Notes: generated by a model not told the origin, from the letters alone. A DNA stretch of 64,000 nucleotides from Saccharothrix syringae (GCF_009498035.1 NZ_CP034550.1:3162001-3226000), one strand, 5' to 3'. Positions 45,152 through 55,939 are shown, counted from the stretch's first letter. Program-made: numbers and translations.

Positions 45152-48100
45152 ATGGGACGCGCGCGTGCGCGCGCGGGGTCACCCCTGCGCGCTTTCGCCC
45201 TGGGGCTGGTGGCCTCCGTGGCGCTTGGTGTGGTGGTGCCGCAGCAGGCGGTGGCCGAGACGCCGGGGGTGGAGGCGGACGAGGCGACGGCGTCGCGGTA
45301 TGCACAGGCGCGTGGTGAGTCGGTGGTGGTGGAGTCGGCGACCACGGAGACCGATGAGCTGAGGGCCAATCCGGATGGTTCGTTCACCTTCACGCAGCAC
45401 CTGCAGCCGGTGCGGGTGCGGCGTGATGGCGGGTGGGTGCCGGTGGATTTGGCGTTGGAGCGTCGGGCGGACGGGATGTTCGGGCCGAAGGCGGCTCCGG
45501 TGGACGTGGTGTTCTCGCCGGGTGGCGTGGGGTCGGCCGACGACGCGGTGGCGCGGGTGGCGCGTGATGGGCACGCGGTGGGTCTGGGCTGGGGCGAGGA
45601 TCTGCCTCCGGCGGTGGTGGACGGGGCGTCGTTGACCTACCCGGAGGTGCTGCCGGGCGTGGACCTGAAGGTCGAGGCCACGCTCGGCGGGTTCAGCGAG
45701 GTGTTGGTGGTCAAGACGCCGCAGGCGGGGCAGAGCGAGGAGTTGGAGCGGATCGCGTTCCGCACGCACGCCGAGGGGGTGCGGGTGGAGGAGCGGTCGG
45801 ACGAGAGCGGCGCTTTGGTGGTCAAGGACGCGGCGGGGACGCCGGTGCTGTCCGGTGACGCCTCGTCGATGTGGGACTCCTCCGGCGGCAGCCCGGACAA
45901 CCACACCGAGGGCCCGGCCGAGGGGGACCGCCGGGCGGAGATGGACGTGGAGGTCGGCGCGGACACGGTGGCGGTGCTGCCGGACCGGGAGTTCCTGGCC
46001 GCGCGGGACACCACCTACCCGGTGCTGATCGACCCCGGGTACTACTGCCCCAACTGCGGCAAGGTGCACCACGTGGTGGTGCAGGAGCCGTGGCCCGACG
46101 CCCGCAACTTCGACCGCACCGATGGCGCGTTGGGTGACCTGAAGGCGGGTTTCCTCAACGCGGCGTCGCTGAACGCCGGCCGCAACGGCCGGTCCAGGAC
46201 CTATCTGCAGATGCACACCGCGCCGATCGTGGGCAAGTACATCGATCAGGCGACGCTGCGCACCACGGTGGTCGGCACCTACTCGTGTTCGCCGTCGGCG
46301 ACGCAGCTGTACCTGAGCCCGAACATCGACGGCAACACCACGTGGGCCAACCAGCCGGGCTGGTACTACCTGCTCTCGGAGAGCAACGTGGCCAACAACC
46401 CGACCTACTGCCCGGGGCCCAGTGGGGCGGACTTCGACGCGACCCGCGCGGTGCGGCAGGCGTCCAACGAGGGCTGGAACTGGACGACGTTTCTGTTGCA
46501 GGCCAAGAACGAGGGGGAGCTGGACACCTCGTGGCGGCGGTTCGACTTGAACCCGTACCTGGAGGTCGTCTACAACAGTTGGCCGTTCATGCCCACCGCA
46601 TTGGGCATGGAGGGCTGGGGTCCGGGTGGGTCGGATGCGATCCCGTGTGTGACGGGTGTGGGGCGGTCGGCGGTGTTCACGCGGACGCCGCGGTTGCGGG
46701 CGCGGATGAACGATCCGGACGGCGGGATCATGGATGCGATGTTCCGGGTGTTCGACGGGGTGGCGCCGAACCTGTCGGCTGGCTACACCGACCACTACAC
46801 CAACGGGATTCCGGCGGGGTCGTTCGCCGAGGTGACGGTGCCGTCGGGCCGGATCACCCATGACGGGTTGTTCACGTGGCGGGTGTGGGGCAGTGACCAC
46901 GGGTTGTTCACCGGCACGGTGGACTGCGAGTTCGAGGTGGACAGCGTCGCCCCGAGTGCGCCGGTGGTGTCCTCGTCAGACTATCTGGCTGTTGATGGTC
47001 CGCACGGCAGTGTGGGGCGGACCGGCACGTTCACGTTCAACCCCGGCGTGCTGACCGGGTTGGGCGGGACGATGGACGTGCGTCGTTACGGGTGGTCGCT
47101 CAACGACGACACCGCCATCACCCACTCGGCGGCGGTGCAGTCGGCCGATGGCACGGTGACGGTGCCGATCACGCCGACGAAGGTCGGGACGAACGTGTTG
47201 TACGTGACGGCGTTCGACCGGGCGGGCAACCGGCCGGCGGCCAACGCGGTGTACGTGTTCGACGTCGCCGGGCCGGCCGATGTGAAGGCCGGGTGGACCT
47301 TTGACGAGACCGGGGGCTCGGTCGCGCAGGACAGCGCGGGCAACAAGCCCCTGACGGTGACGGGTGGCTCGTTCGCCGCGGGGTACTCGGGTAACGGTCT
47401 GTCGTTCTCCAGTGGCGCGGCGGTCTCGTCGGGTCCGGTGGTGGACACTTCTCGGGCGTTCTCGGTGTCGACGTGGGTGAAGTTGGATCGCGTGGACGGC
47501 TACTTCACTGCGGTGAGTCAGGATGGTGGCAGCGCCAGTTCGTTCTTCCTGGGGTACAGCCAGGACGTCAATCGCTGGACGATGGCCGCGCCGGGTGCGG
47601 ATTCGAATACCGCCGGGACCGCGCGGGCGTCGTCGACGAGTGTGCCGCAGACGGGGGTGTGGACCAACCTGGTGGGGACTTACGACCCGGACAGCGACAG
47701 TCTGAAGCTCTATGTCGATGGCAGGTACCAGGGTGCTGCGACGGTGGCGACGTGGAATGCGACGGGTGCGTTCGTCGTGGGTGCGGCGAAGTGGGGCGGG
47801 GCGCGGGTCAACCGGTTTCCGGGCTCGGTCGACCACACCCTGGTCTGGGACCGGGTGCTGGCAGCCGAGGAGGTCGCGACGCAGGCCAACCTGGCGGTGC
47901 TGCGGGCCCGGTACACACTCGACGAGCGGACCGGCACGACGACCGTTGACCGGGTATCGGGCCAGAACGCCTCGTTGACCGGCGAACTGCTGTGGGGTGG
48001 GTACCCGAGCGCGGCGGCTCCGACCGAGGAGAAGTGGCTGAACTTCGGTTCGGCGGGCACCGGGGAGGTCGCCGCGCCGCAGCCAGTGTTGTTCTCCTCG

Positions 48101-48577
48101 GCCCGCTCGTACACGGTCAGCGCGTGGGTGCAGCTCAGTGGGGACACCGGTGTGCGGCGCGTGGCGGTCAGTGGCCAGGATGGCGCGTACTCCCCGTTCA
48201 CGCTGGGCTACAACGGAACGCGGTGGGAGTTCTCGGTGTCCCAGTCGGCGTCCGGTCCGGTGGCGGCGGTCGCGTTGTCCGACTTCGAGGCGATGCCGGG
48301 CCAGTGGGTCCACCTGGTGGCGACCTTCGACGCGACCACCGGGCGCATCGCCCTCTTCGCGAACGGTTTCCGCCAGAGCACGTTCTCCGGCACGACGGCG
48401 GACGGCAGCGGTGTTACGAGCCGGTCGACGACGGGCGGTCTGCGGTTCGGGCGGGCCACGGTCGCCGGTGCTGCTACCGACCGGTGGACCGGTGACCTCG
48501 ACGACGTCCACGTCTACTCGGGTCTGCTGGCGGACGACGACATCCTCGATCTCTGCAACACCACCTTCCACTTCTGA
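45152..48577 (+). CDS. Secreted LamG-domain protein of RHS locus
   Basis: ATG 45152 follows GGGGGGA, giving 1141 residues. A signal peptide is evident: LRAFALGLVASVALGVVVPQ then QAVAETPG. Residues 40-330 are a beta-rich region typical of these loci (FTFTQHLQPVRVRRDGGWVP; YPVLIDPGYYCPNCGKVHHV with paired Cys). Ig-like and spacer segments follow. Two LamG/concanavalin-like domains close the protein, at about 711-915 and 919-1138, each with a WVKL/WVQLS strand and a YVDGRYQ- or FANGFRQ-type core. Such proteins precede RHS toxin genes in actinomycetes and probably bind surface glycans or present the toxin. The RHS gene starts 14 bases after its stop. Confidence 0.8.
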   Translation: MGRARARAGSPLRAFALGLVASVALGVVVPQQAVAETPGVEADEATASRYAQARGESVVVESATTETDELRANPDGSFTFTQHLQPVRVRRDGGWVPVDLALERRADGMFGPKAAPVDVVFSPGGVGSADDAVARVARDGHAVGLGWGEDLPPAVVDGASLTYPEVLPGVDLKVEATLGGFSEVLVVKTPQAGQSEELERIAFRTHAEGVRVEERSDESGALVVKDAAGTPVLSGDASSMWDSSGGSPDNHTEGPAEGDRRAEMDVEVGADTVAVLPDREFLAARDTTYPVLIDPGYYCPNCGKVHHVVVQEPWPDARNFDRTDGALGDLKAGFLNAASLNAGRNGRSRTYLQMHTAPIVGKYIDQATLRTTVVGTYSCSPSATQLYLSPNIDGNTTWANQPGWYYLLSESNVANNPTYCPGPSGADFDATRAVRQASNEGWNWTTFLLQAKNEGELDTSWRRFDLNPYLEVVYNSWPFMPTALGMEGWGPGGSDAIPCVTGVGRSAVFTRTPRLRARMNDPDGGIMDAMFRVFDGVAPNLSAGYTDHYTNGIPAGSFAEVTVPSGRITHDGLFTWRVWGSDHGLFTGTVDCEFEVDSVAPSAPVVSSSDYLAVDGPHGSVGRTGTFTFNPGVLTGLGGTMDVRRYGWSLNDDTAITHSAAVQSADGTVTVPITPTKVGTNVLYVTAFDRAGNRPAANAVYVFDVAGPADVKAGWTFDETGGSVAQDSAGNKPLTVTGGSFAAGYSGNGLSFSSGAAVSSGPVVDTSRAFSVSTWVKLDRVDGYFTAVSQDGGSASSFFLGYSQDVNRWTMAAPGADSNTAGTARASSTSVPQTGVWTNLVGTYDPDSDSLKLYVDGRYQGAATVATWNATGAFVVGAAKWGGARVNRFPGSVDHTLVWDRVLAAEEVATQANLAVLRARYTLDERTGTTTVDRVSGQNASLTGELLWGGYPSAAAPTEEKWLNFGSAGTGEVAAPQPVLFSSARSYTVSAWVQLSGDTGVRRVAVSGQDGAYSPFTLGYNGTRWEFSVSQSASGPVAAVALSDFEAMPGQWVHLVATFDATTGRIALFANGFRQSTFSGTTADGSGVTSRSTTGGLRFGRATVAGAATDRWTGDLDDVHVYSGLLADDDILDLCNTTFHF

Positions 48578-48591
48578 CCGTCACCACGAGA

Positions 48592-51500
48592 ATGTCGAGA
48601 GGTCGCGCTGTGAGCGTTTCCCCGCGTGAGTGGGCCAGGAAGGCCGTCGCGTTCGGTGTGGTGGTGGTGCTGACCACGTCGATCACGCAAGCCGTGGCCG
48701 TTGCCGCCGAGTCTGATTGGCGGGTGGGGCTGCAGGAGGAGGTGTCCTCCCCGGCCTATCCGGTGGAAGTCAGGCAGCTCCCGCGGGACCCGGCGGCTGG
48801 TGCGGTGGTCACGGCACCGGCGGCGGGTGTGGTGTGGCCTCGGGCGATGGTCGGCGAGGTGGACTTCGCGGCGGCCGGTGGTACGCCCGCGCAGGCGGCG
48901 GCGCGTGCGACGGGTCGTCCGGTGCGGGCTGCCGGGACGCCGGTCGCGGTGGGGTTGAGGGGCCAGGCGGGGGCGCGGCTGGCGAAGTCGGGCAAGGTGC
49001 GCGTCCGGGTGCACGAGCGGAAGTTCGACGCGGTGGTGTTCAGCGTGTCCGACGCCGGGGGCGTCAAGGACAAGCCGTTGGATGTGGTGTTCGATTACTC
49101 GTCGTTCGGGTCGGCGTTCGGTGGTGACTACGCGTCCCGACTGCGCCTGGTGCGGTTGCCGTCGTGTGCGACGACCGCGCCGGAGAAGGCTGAGTGCCAG
49201 GCCGCCACGTCGGTGGAGGGTGCGGCGAACGACACGACTGCGGGTGTGCTGTCGGCTTCGGTGACGGTGAGTTCGGAGCCGGTGGTGTTCGCGGCGACGG
49301 CTGCAGCGTCGGGTCCGGCTGGTTCCTATTCGGCGACGTCGCTGGCCCCGGCCGGCTCGTGGAACGCCGGCGGCTCGTCGGGTGACTTCACCTACAGCTA
49401 CCCGATGCGGGTGCCGCCTGCTGTGGGTGGTGGGGCGCCGTCGGTGTCGTTGGGGTACTCGGCGCAGAGTTTGGACGGGCGGACGTCGTCGACGAACAAC
49501 CAGGCGTCGTGGGCCGGTGACGGGTGGGACCTGTCGCCCGCAGGGTTTATCGAGCGGCAGTACAAGCCGTGCTCGTTGGACCTGGGCGGCAACAACGGTC
49601 AGACCAAGACCGGTGACCAGTGCTGGGCCATCGACAACGCCACGATCAGCCTGGTCGGGGTGTCGGGCAAGTTGGTGCGCGTCGGCACGAGCAACCAGTG
49701 GCGGACCGAGTCCGATGACGGTGCGCGGATCGAGCGGTTGTTCAACGCCGCCAACGGTGACAACAACGGTGAGCACTGGAAGGTCACCACGCCGGATGGC
49801 ACGCAGTACTTCCTGGGGCTCAACCGGTTGCCGGGGTGGTCGGAGGGCAGGCCGGAGACGCAGTCGGCGTGGACCGTGCCGGTATACGGCAACCACGCCG
49901 GTGAGGAGTGCCACCAGGCCGCGTTCGACGCCTCGTGGTGCCAGCAGGCGTACCGGTGGAACCTGGACTACTCGGTCGATCCGCACGGCAACGTCACCAC
50001 GTACTACTACCAGCGCGAGTTCAACCGCTACGGCCGCAACGCCGACCCGGCCAAGGGCACCGACTACGTGCGCGGCGGCTGGCTGGACCGGATCGACTAC
50101 GGCCTGCGCAGTGACAACGTCTTCGGCCACCCCGGTGCCCGGGTCGGTTTCGAGACCGCCGAACGCTGCCTGCCCTCCGGCACGGTCACCTGCGACCCGT
50201 CGCAGCTCAACGCTTCGACGGCGGCGTCGTGGCCGGATGTGCCGTTCGACCAGATCTGCGGCGCGGGTGAGTCGTGCACCAACCGGCTGACCCCGTCGTT
50301 CTTCACCCGCAAGAAGCTGACCAAGGTGGTCACGCGGGTCTCGGACGGTGGCAGCGGGTTCCGGGACGTGGACTCCTGGGCATTGGAGCACCAGTTCCTG
50401 GGCACCGGTGACGGGTTGGCGCCGGCGCTGAACCTGCACAAGGTGACCCACACGGGTCTGGTGGGTGGCAGTGTGGCGTTGCCGGCGACGGTGTTCGCGC
50501 ACAAGGCGTTGCCCAACCGGGTGGACACCGGCAGTGACAACCGGCCGCCGATCACTCGGTACCGGGTCGTGGGGATCACCGGTGAGGCGGGTTCTCACAC
50601 GCAGGTCGAGTACAGCGGCGCGGACTGCGTGGCGGGTTCGCGGATGCCCGCGGCGGCGGAGTCGAACGCGCTGCGGTGCTATCCGTCGTGGTGGACTCCG
50701 GACGGTGGTCGGGAGCCCGAGCTGCACTGGTTCCACAAGTACGTGGTCACGACTGTGGTCGACGACGACCGCACCGGCGCGTCGAGCCTGGTCAAGACCA
50801 ACTACACCTATCTGGGCGACCCGGCGTGGCATTTCGACGAGGCCGAGTTCGCCGAGCCCGACCGTCGTACCTGGTCCCAGTGGCGCGGCTACGGCACGGT
50901 GCGCATGACCAAGGGAGATCCGTCGGGTCCGCAGTCGGTCACCGAGACGGTCTTCGGCCGGGGCATGGACGGCGACCGGCTCCCGTCGGGCACGCGTGAG
51001 GCGTGGATCACCACGTCCGAGGGCGAGCCGGTCCGGGATGTGGAGCGGTTGCGCGGGTTCGTGCGCGAGACGCGGCAGTACAACGCCGGCCGGCTGGTGT
51101 CGGCGTCGGTCAACGACCCGTACCTGCCCGACACCCCGACCGCGACGGACGCGGCGGGTAACAAGGCGTACGTGACCGGGAACGCCTCGGTGCGCGGCCG
51201 GACCCTGCTGGAGAGCGGTGCGTGGCGGCGTACGCGGGTGGACAAGGGCGACTTCACGCCCGAGGGGGTGGCCCGGCGTACCGAGGATCACGGCGATCTC
51301 GCGGTGACCGGGGACGAGACCTGCACCCGTTCGACGTTCGCCCGCAACGAGACCGCCTGGCTGCTCACGTTGGCCTCACAGGTGGAGACGGTGGTGGGTA
51401 CCTGTGCGGTGACGGCGTCGCCGACCACGATCCAGTCGTTGGCCCGCTCGTACTACGACGACCAGGCATTCGGTGTCGCACCGACGCGCGGTCTGATCAC

Positions 51501-54500
51501 CAAGGCCGAGGTGCTCGACAAGTGGGACGCCTCCGGCCAGACCTGGGTGACCGCCTCGCGCGCCACCTACGACGCGATCGGCCGTCCCCTGGACGTGTGG
51601 GATGCGCGGGGTGAGAAGACCACCACCGACTACACCCCCGACACCGGCCCGCTGACCGAGATCTCCAGCACCAACCCGCTCGGGCACGTCACCCGCGAAT
51701 ACCTCGACCCGGCGTGGGGCCTGTCGACCGCGTCGGTGGACGCCAACAACCGCCGCGCCGACCTCACCTACGACCCACTCGGCCGGCTGACCGCCGCGTG
51801 GACGCCGGGGCGGAGCAAGGCCGAGGGACACACCGCCAACGCGGCATTCGAGTACCAGTACAACAACGACAAGCCCAGCGTCGTCGTCACCAAGCAGCTC
51901 CAAGACAACAACCGCTACCTGGCGGCGTACACGCTCTACGACGGCCTGCTGCGCGAACGCCAGACCCAGACCCCCTCACCGGGCGCCAGCGGCGGCCGAC
52001 TGGTCACCGACACCTTCTACGACTCCCGCGGCCTGCCCTACAAGACCAACAGCCTGCGGTGGAACGCCGAGGCTCCCAACGGCACGCTGGCGGGCAGCCT
52101 GGACAACGAGGTGCACAGCCAGACCGTCACCGAGTACGACGGCATGGGGCGACCGACCGCGGCGATCTTCAAGAAGCTCGGGATCGAGCAGTGGCGCACC
52201 ACCACCTCCTACGGCGGCGACCGCGTCAAGACCACCCCGCCCCAGGGCGCCGCGGCCACCACGATCATCAGCGACGCCCAGGGCCGCACGGTCGAGAAGC
52301 GCCAGCACACCGCCGGCGTGGACAGCCCGTTCGACGCGACCAGGTACGCCTACAACGCCGCCGGCCTGCTCACCACCCTGACCGACCCGGTGGGCAACCA
52401 GTGGCGCTACACCTACGACCTGCGCGGCCGCGTGATCGCCACCGACGACCCGGACACCGGCCACAGCAGCGTCACCTACAACGCCGCAGGTCAGGTTCTG
52501 TCCAGCACCGACGCCCAGGGCCGCACGGTCGCCAACGCCTACGACAAGCTCGGCCGCCTGACCGCCAAGCACCAGGACTCCCTCACCGGCACCACGCTCT
52601 CCTCCTGGGAGTACGACACCCTGCCCGGCGGCACCGGCCTGCTGACCTCCTCCACCCGCTTCACGGACGGGCAGGCATACAAGCGTCAGGTCCACGGCTA
52701 CGACATCGCCGGACGCCCGACCGGCGAACTGGTCACAATCCCCTCCACCGAGGGCGTGCTCGGCACCACGTACCAGGTGCGGCAGACCTACCACCCGCTC
52801 ACCGGCAAACCGGCCACCACTGGCTACATGTCCGTCTTCTCCGGAGATCGGGAGATCGTCTCCAAAGAAGCCGTCACCTCGGCGTACAACACGACGAACG
52901 GTGTGCTGGAGAAGACGGTCGGAAACCAGGTTTACGTCGACAGCACCATCTACTCCAGCTTCGGGGAAGTCCTGGAGCTCACCTACGACAACGCCGCCCC
53001 GAACGCGGCCAAGAACCTCCAAGTCACCAACTTCTACGAACTCGGCACCCGCCGGCTGGAACGCACCATCGCCAGCCGCGAGACCACGACCGACAACCGC
53101 CTGGCCGACCGCACCTACACCTACGACCCGGCCGGCAACATCACCAAGGTCGCCGACACCCCCGGGAGCCGGGTGCCAGACACCCAGTGCTTCGCCTACG
53201 ACCACCTGCAGCGCATGACCGAGGCATGGACCCCGGGTTCCGGTGACTGCACCGCCACCCGGTCGGCCACCGCCCTGGGCGGCCCGGCCCCGTACTGGCA
53301 CTCGTGGACCTTCGACAAGACCGGCAACCGCCTGACCGAGACCCAGCACGCGGCGGCCGGCGACACGGTGCGGACGACCACCTACCCGGCCGCCGGGGCG
53401 GCACAACCGCACACCGCCCGCTCGGTGACCACCACGAGCCCCAACGGGACGTCACTGGACACGTTCGACTACGACAGCACCGGCCGCACCAAGACGCGCA
53501 AGATCGGTGGCGACACCCAAACCTTGGAGTACGACGCCGAGGGCCGGGTGTCCCGGATCGTCAACGCGGACGGCAAGGAGTCGAAGTACCTCTACGACGC
53601 CGACGGCTCGCGGCTGATCAGTCGTGAGCCGTCCGCGACCACGTTGTACGTGTTCGGCCAGGAGATCCGCCTGGAAACCGGCACCAGCATCCCGTCGTGG
53701 ACCCGCTGGTACTCCCACGGCGGCCAGACCGTGGCGGTGCGCAACAGCGTGACGGGCCTGAAGTGGCTGATCCCGGACCACCAGGGCACCAACCAGATCA
53801 CCGTCGCCAAGGACGCCAACCTCACCGTCACCCAACGTCGTCAGACGCCCTATGGCGCCCAGCGCGGTCCGACGCCTGGTGCGTGGCCGGATCGCCTGGG
53901 CTTCGTGGGTGGTCGCAACGACGAGTCGGGTCTGACCAGTGTCGGTGCGCGGTTGTACGACAACGCCTCGGGCCGGTTCCTCTCCGCCGACCCGGTGATC
54001 GACAACAATGATCCGCAGCAGCTCAACGGTTACGCCTACGCCAACAACAGCCCGGTGACGTTCAGCGACCCGACCGGCCTGATCCGCGACTGCGGTCCCG
54101 ACGGCGTGTTCTGCGGGATCGACAAGCGGCTGCACGCAACCGGCACTACCGACAAGTCGCCGCAGTTCAGGGCCGAGAGGCAGGCCGCCCAGAACTACAA
54201 GCGCGCGGTCCAGCAGTACACCAAGGCCGTTGCGGACGAGACCGCCAAGGCGATGGCCAGTCAGGGCATCAGCAAGGAGGACTACGAGCGGGCCCTGGCC
54301 GATGCCCACAAGACCAAGTGGGATGTGATCAAGGAAGTCGCCTGGGACGTCCTGAAGGAGATCTCGGGCTGGAACGACATTGTCGACTGCTTCACCAAGG
54401 GGGACATCTGGGGTTGCGCCGGCATGGTCGCGGGCCTGGTGCCGTGGGGCAAGGTCGGCAAGATCCTCGAAGCCGGCTGGAACGCCATCAAGGCCGTTGA

Positions 54501-55455
54501 TCGCCTGGCCTCGATCGTCAGCAAGGCCCAGGGCGTGCTGCGCCGCGTGCAGGGTATCGCCGAGCAGGCGACCCGGGCCGTCACCGAGAAGTTCCAGAAG
54601 CTCATCTCCGGAGGCGGTGGGAGCTGCCCGGTTAAGCACAGCTTCGTCGGCACGACCTTGGTGCTGATGGCCGACGGCTCGACCAAGCCGATCTCCGAGG
54701 TTGGGATCGGCGACAGGGTCAAGGCCACCGACCCGGCCACGGGTGAGACCACCGACCGCGAGGTCGTCGCCACCATCGTCCACGACGACGAAGGCGACAT
54801 GACCCGCCTAACCGTGGCCGGCCAGGACGGCACCACGGGCAGTGTGGAGGCGACCTCCTGGCACCCGGTCTGGGTGAACGCCGAAGGCCGCTTCGTCAAG
54901 ATCAGTGATCTCAGGCCGGGGCAGGTCCTCACCTCCGCCGACGGCACCTCGCCCCAGGTCACCGATGTCGACCGGTACACGCACTACGAACCGGTCTACG
55001 ACCTGACCGTCGAAGGTGTCCACACCTACTATGTGGTGGCAGGTGCGGACGATCTCCTGGTCCACAACAACAACGGGTGCGGAGTCACCCCGCACGATGG
55101 TGGAACGCATGACGAGCACGACAACTTCATCTCGGGCTCGGCTGAGGGGCAGAAGCTCGCGGACCAGTTGCGGGAGGAGTCGGCCAACTCCCTCTTCGCC
55201 GGCGACGGCACCCTGGTGCCCGAAGTCCTCGGGGATTCGCCTCAGGTCATGGCCGGGGAACAAATGGGGAACACGGCGCTGCAGGTGAGGTTCGCGCAAA
55301 GTGGGGGTGCGGCGGAGTGGGGCAAGTACTCCACGCCCACGCACCAGAGCCCGTACGGCCCGTTCCAGGTGCACTTCTACCACAATCCCGGGTCCGGGGA
55401 AGTGATGTACGATTTCGACTACAAGGTGGTCATGAACCGGAGGAAGTCGGGATGA
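48592..55455 (+). CDS. RHS-repeat polymorphic toxin with Hint domain
   Basis: ATG 48592 (or GTG 48610, which has GAGAGG upstream) starts a 2287-residue secreted protein with the signal ARKAVAFGVVVVLTTSITQA. Residues 230-450 form an SpvB-like N-domain (FTYSYPMRVPPAVGGGAPSV). A long array of YD repeats follows (for example YDPLGRLTAAW, YDLRGRVIATDDPDTGH), then the RHS core FVGGRNDESGLTSVGARLYD ending YANNSPVTFSDPTGL. A Hint autoprocessing domain spans about 2012-2160: C2012, FVGTTLVLMADGSTKPISEV, a TSWHPVW block and terminal LLVHNN. The last 127 residues are the toxin, which I do not recognise; the tail has QVHFYHNPGSGEVMYDFDYK. The immunity gene overlaps by ATGA. Confidence 0.88.
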   Translation: MSRGRAVSVSPREWARKAVAFGVVVVLTTSITQAVAVAAESDWRVGLQEEVSSPAYPVEVRQLPRDPAAGAVVTAPAAGVVWPRAMVGEVDFAAAGGTPAQAAARATGRPVRAAGTPVAVGLRGQAGARLAKSGKVRVRVHERKFDAVVFSVSDAGGVKDKPLDVVFDYSSFGSAFGGDYASRLRLVRLPSCATTAPEKAECQAATSVEGAANDTTAGVLSASVTVSSEPVVFAATAAASGPAGSYSATSLAPAGSWNAGGSSGDFTYSYPMRVPPAVGGGAPSVSLGYSAQSLDGRTSSTNNQASWAGDGWDLSPAGFIERQYKPCSLDLGGNNGQTKTGDQCWAIDNATISLVGVSGKLVRVGTSNQWRTESDDGARIERLFNAANGDNNGEHWKVTTPDGTQYFLGLNRLPGWSEGRPETQSAWTVPVYGNHAGEECHQAAFDASWCQQAYRWNLDYSVDPHGNVTTYYYQREFNRYGRNADPAKGTDYVRGGWLDRIDYGLRSDNVFGHPGARVGFETAERCLPSGTVTCDPSQLNASTAASWPDVPFDQICGAGESCTNRLTPSFFTRKKLTKVVTRVSDGGSGFRDVDSWALEHQFLGTGDGLAPALNLHKVTHTGLVGGSVALPATVFAHKALPNRVDTGSDNRPPITRYRVVGITGEAGSHTQVEYSGADCVAGSRMPAAAESNALRCYPSWWTPDGGREPELHWFHKYVVTTVVDDDRTGASSLVKTNYTYLGDPAWHFDEAEFAEPDRRTWSQWRGYGTVRMTKGDPSGPQSVTETVFGRGMDGDRLPSGTREAWITTSEGEPVRDVERLRGFVRETRQYNAGRLVSASVNDPYLPDTPTATDAAGNKAYVTGNASVRGRTLLESGAWRRTRVDKGDFTPEGVARRTEDHGDLAVTGDETCTRSTFARNETAWLLTLASQVETVVGTCAVTASPTTIQSLARSYYDDQAFGVAPTRGLITKAEVLDKWDASGQTWVTASRATYDAIGRPLDVWDARGEKTTTDYTPDTGPLTEISSTNPLGHVTREYLDPAWGLSTASVDANNRRADLTYDPLGRLTAAWTPGRSKAEGHTANAAFEYQYNNDKPSVVVTKQLQDNNRYLAAYTLYDGLLRERQTQTPSPGASGGRLVTDTFYDSRGLPYKTNSLRWNAEAPNGTLAGSLDNEVHSQTVTEYDGMGRPTAAIFKKLGIEQWRTTTSYGGDRVKTTPPQGAAATTIISDAQGRTVEKRQHTAGVDSPFDATRYAYNAAGLLTTLTDPVGNQWRYTYDLRGRVIATDDPDTGHSSVTYNAAGQVLSSTDAQGRTVANAYDKLGRLTAKHQDSLTGTTLSSWEYDTLPGGTGLLTSSTRFTDGQAYKRQVHGYDIAGRPTGELVTIPSTEGVLGTTYQVRQTYHPLTGKPATTGYMSVFSGDREIVSKEAVTSAYNTTNGVLEKTVGNQVYVDSTIYSSFGEVLELTYDNAAPNAAKNLQVTNFYELGTRRLERTIASRETTTDNRLADRTYTYDPAGNITKVADTPGSRVPDTQCFAYDHLQRMTEAWTPGSGDCTATRSATALGGPAPYWHSWTFDKTGNRLTETQHAAAGDTVRTTTYPAAGAAQPHTARSVTTTSPNGTSLDTFDYDSTGRTKTRKIGGDTQTLEYDAEGRVSRIVNADGKESKYLYDADGSRLISREPSATTLYVFGQEIRLETGTSIPSWTRWYSHGGQTVAVRNSVTGLKWLIPDHQGTNQITVAKDANLTVTQRRQTPYGAQRGPTPGAWPDRLGFVGGRNDESGLTSVGARLYDNASGRFLSADPVIDNNDPQQLNGYAYANNSPVTFSDPTGLIRDCGPDGVFCGIDKRLHATGTTDKSPQFRAERQAAQNYKRAVQQYTKAVADETAKAMASQGISKEDYERALADAHKTKWDVIKEVAWDVLKEISGWNDIVDCFTKGDIWGCAGMVAGLVPWGKVGKILEAGWNAIKAVDRLASIVSKAQGVLRRVQGIAEQATRAVTEKFQKLISGGGGSCPVKHSFVGTTLVLMADGSTKPISEVGIGDRVKATDPATGETTDREVVATIVHDDEGDMTRLTVAGQDGTTGSVEATSWHPVWVNAEGRFVKISDLRPGQVLTSADGTSPQVTDVDRYTHYEPVYDLTVEGVHTYYVVAGADDLLVHNNNGCGVTPHDGGTHDEHDNFISGSAEGQKLADQLREESANSLFAGDGTLVPEVLGDSPQVMAGEQMGNTALQVRFAQSGGAAEWGKYSTPTHQSPYGPFQVHFYHNPGSGEVMYDFDYKVVMNRRKSG

Positions 55456-55808
55456 AGGTCAGGTTCACGGGCTCCGACGGCTTCGAACGGCGGGTTTCGC
55501 AGGGGGCGGCCTCCCTTCGGGAGGGAGCGGAGTACGTGGTGCTTGAGATCTTCGCGCAGGCCGACGGTGCCAACAAGTTCCGCATCGAGTACTCGGATTC
55601 GGAACTTCCGGCCCTTTTCGACTCAAGGCTCTTCGAGGTGTCGTCGGATGAGATCCCGAAGGGGTGGACCATCACCCGTAACTGGAACGGGTCCCTGACC
55701 CTGGGGCCGAAGGAGTGGGCTCGGCCGGAATTCTGGGAGGCGTTCATCGATCATCAGAGCTGGGCTGTCGAGCTGTACGCGGTAGGTCGCTCGAAGGCTC
55801 TGGGGTGA
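55452..55808 (+). CDS. Probable immunity protein to RHS toxin
   Basis: ATG 55452 overlaps the toxin stop, giving 118 residues. It is a small soluble protein (MKVRFTGSDGFERRVSQGAA; VVLEIFAQADGANKFRIEYS; RPEFWEAFIDHQSWAVELYA) with alternating beta-type segments and no signal peptide. In polymorphic toxin loci the gene directly after the toxin tip encodes its cognate immunity protein, and coupling of translation fits that. I recognise no named immunity family. A strong terminator follows at 55869, closing the three-gene unit. Confidence 0.7.
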   Translation: MKVRFTGSDGFERRVSQGAASLREGAEYVVLEIFAQADGANKFRIEYSDSELPALFDSRLFEVSSDEIPKGWTITRNWNGSLTLGPKEWARPEFWEAFIDHQSWAVELYAVGRSKALG

Positions 55809-55868
55809 TTCCCGCGCGCTTCGTCGACCACTCCTGAAGGTTCCTGACTTGGAAACCCGATGAACGAT

Positions 55869-55910
55869 CACGGCGGCCCCACCGGAAATCCATCCGGTGG
55901 GGCCGCCGTG
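55869..55910. terminator. Perfect 18-bp stem terminator of RHS locus
   Basis: CACGGCGGCCCCACCGGA pairs with TCCGGTGGGGCCGCCGTG around a 6-base loop. It lies between the immunity gene (plus) and the cysQ fragment (minus), and can serve both. Confidence 0.75.
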
Positions 55911-55939
55911 GTATGTCGTGGGGAGGAATGTGCACGGCA

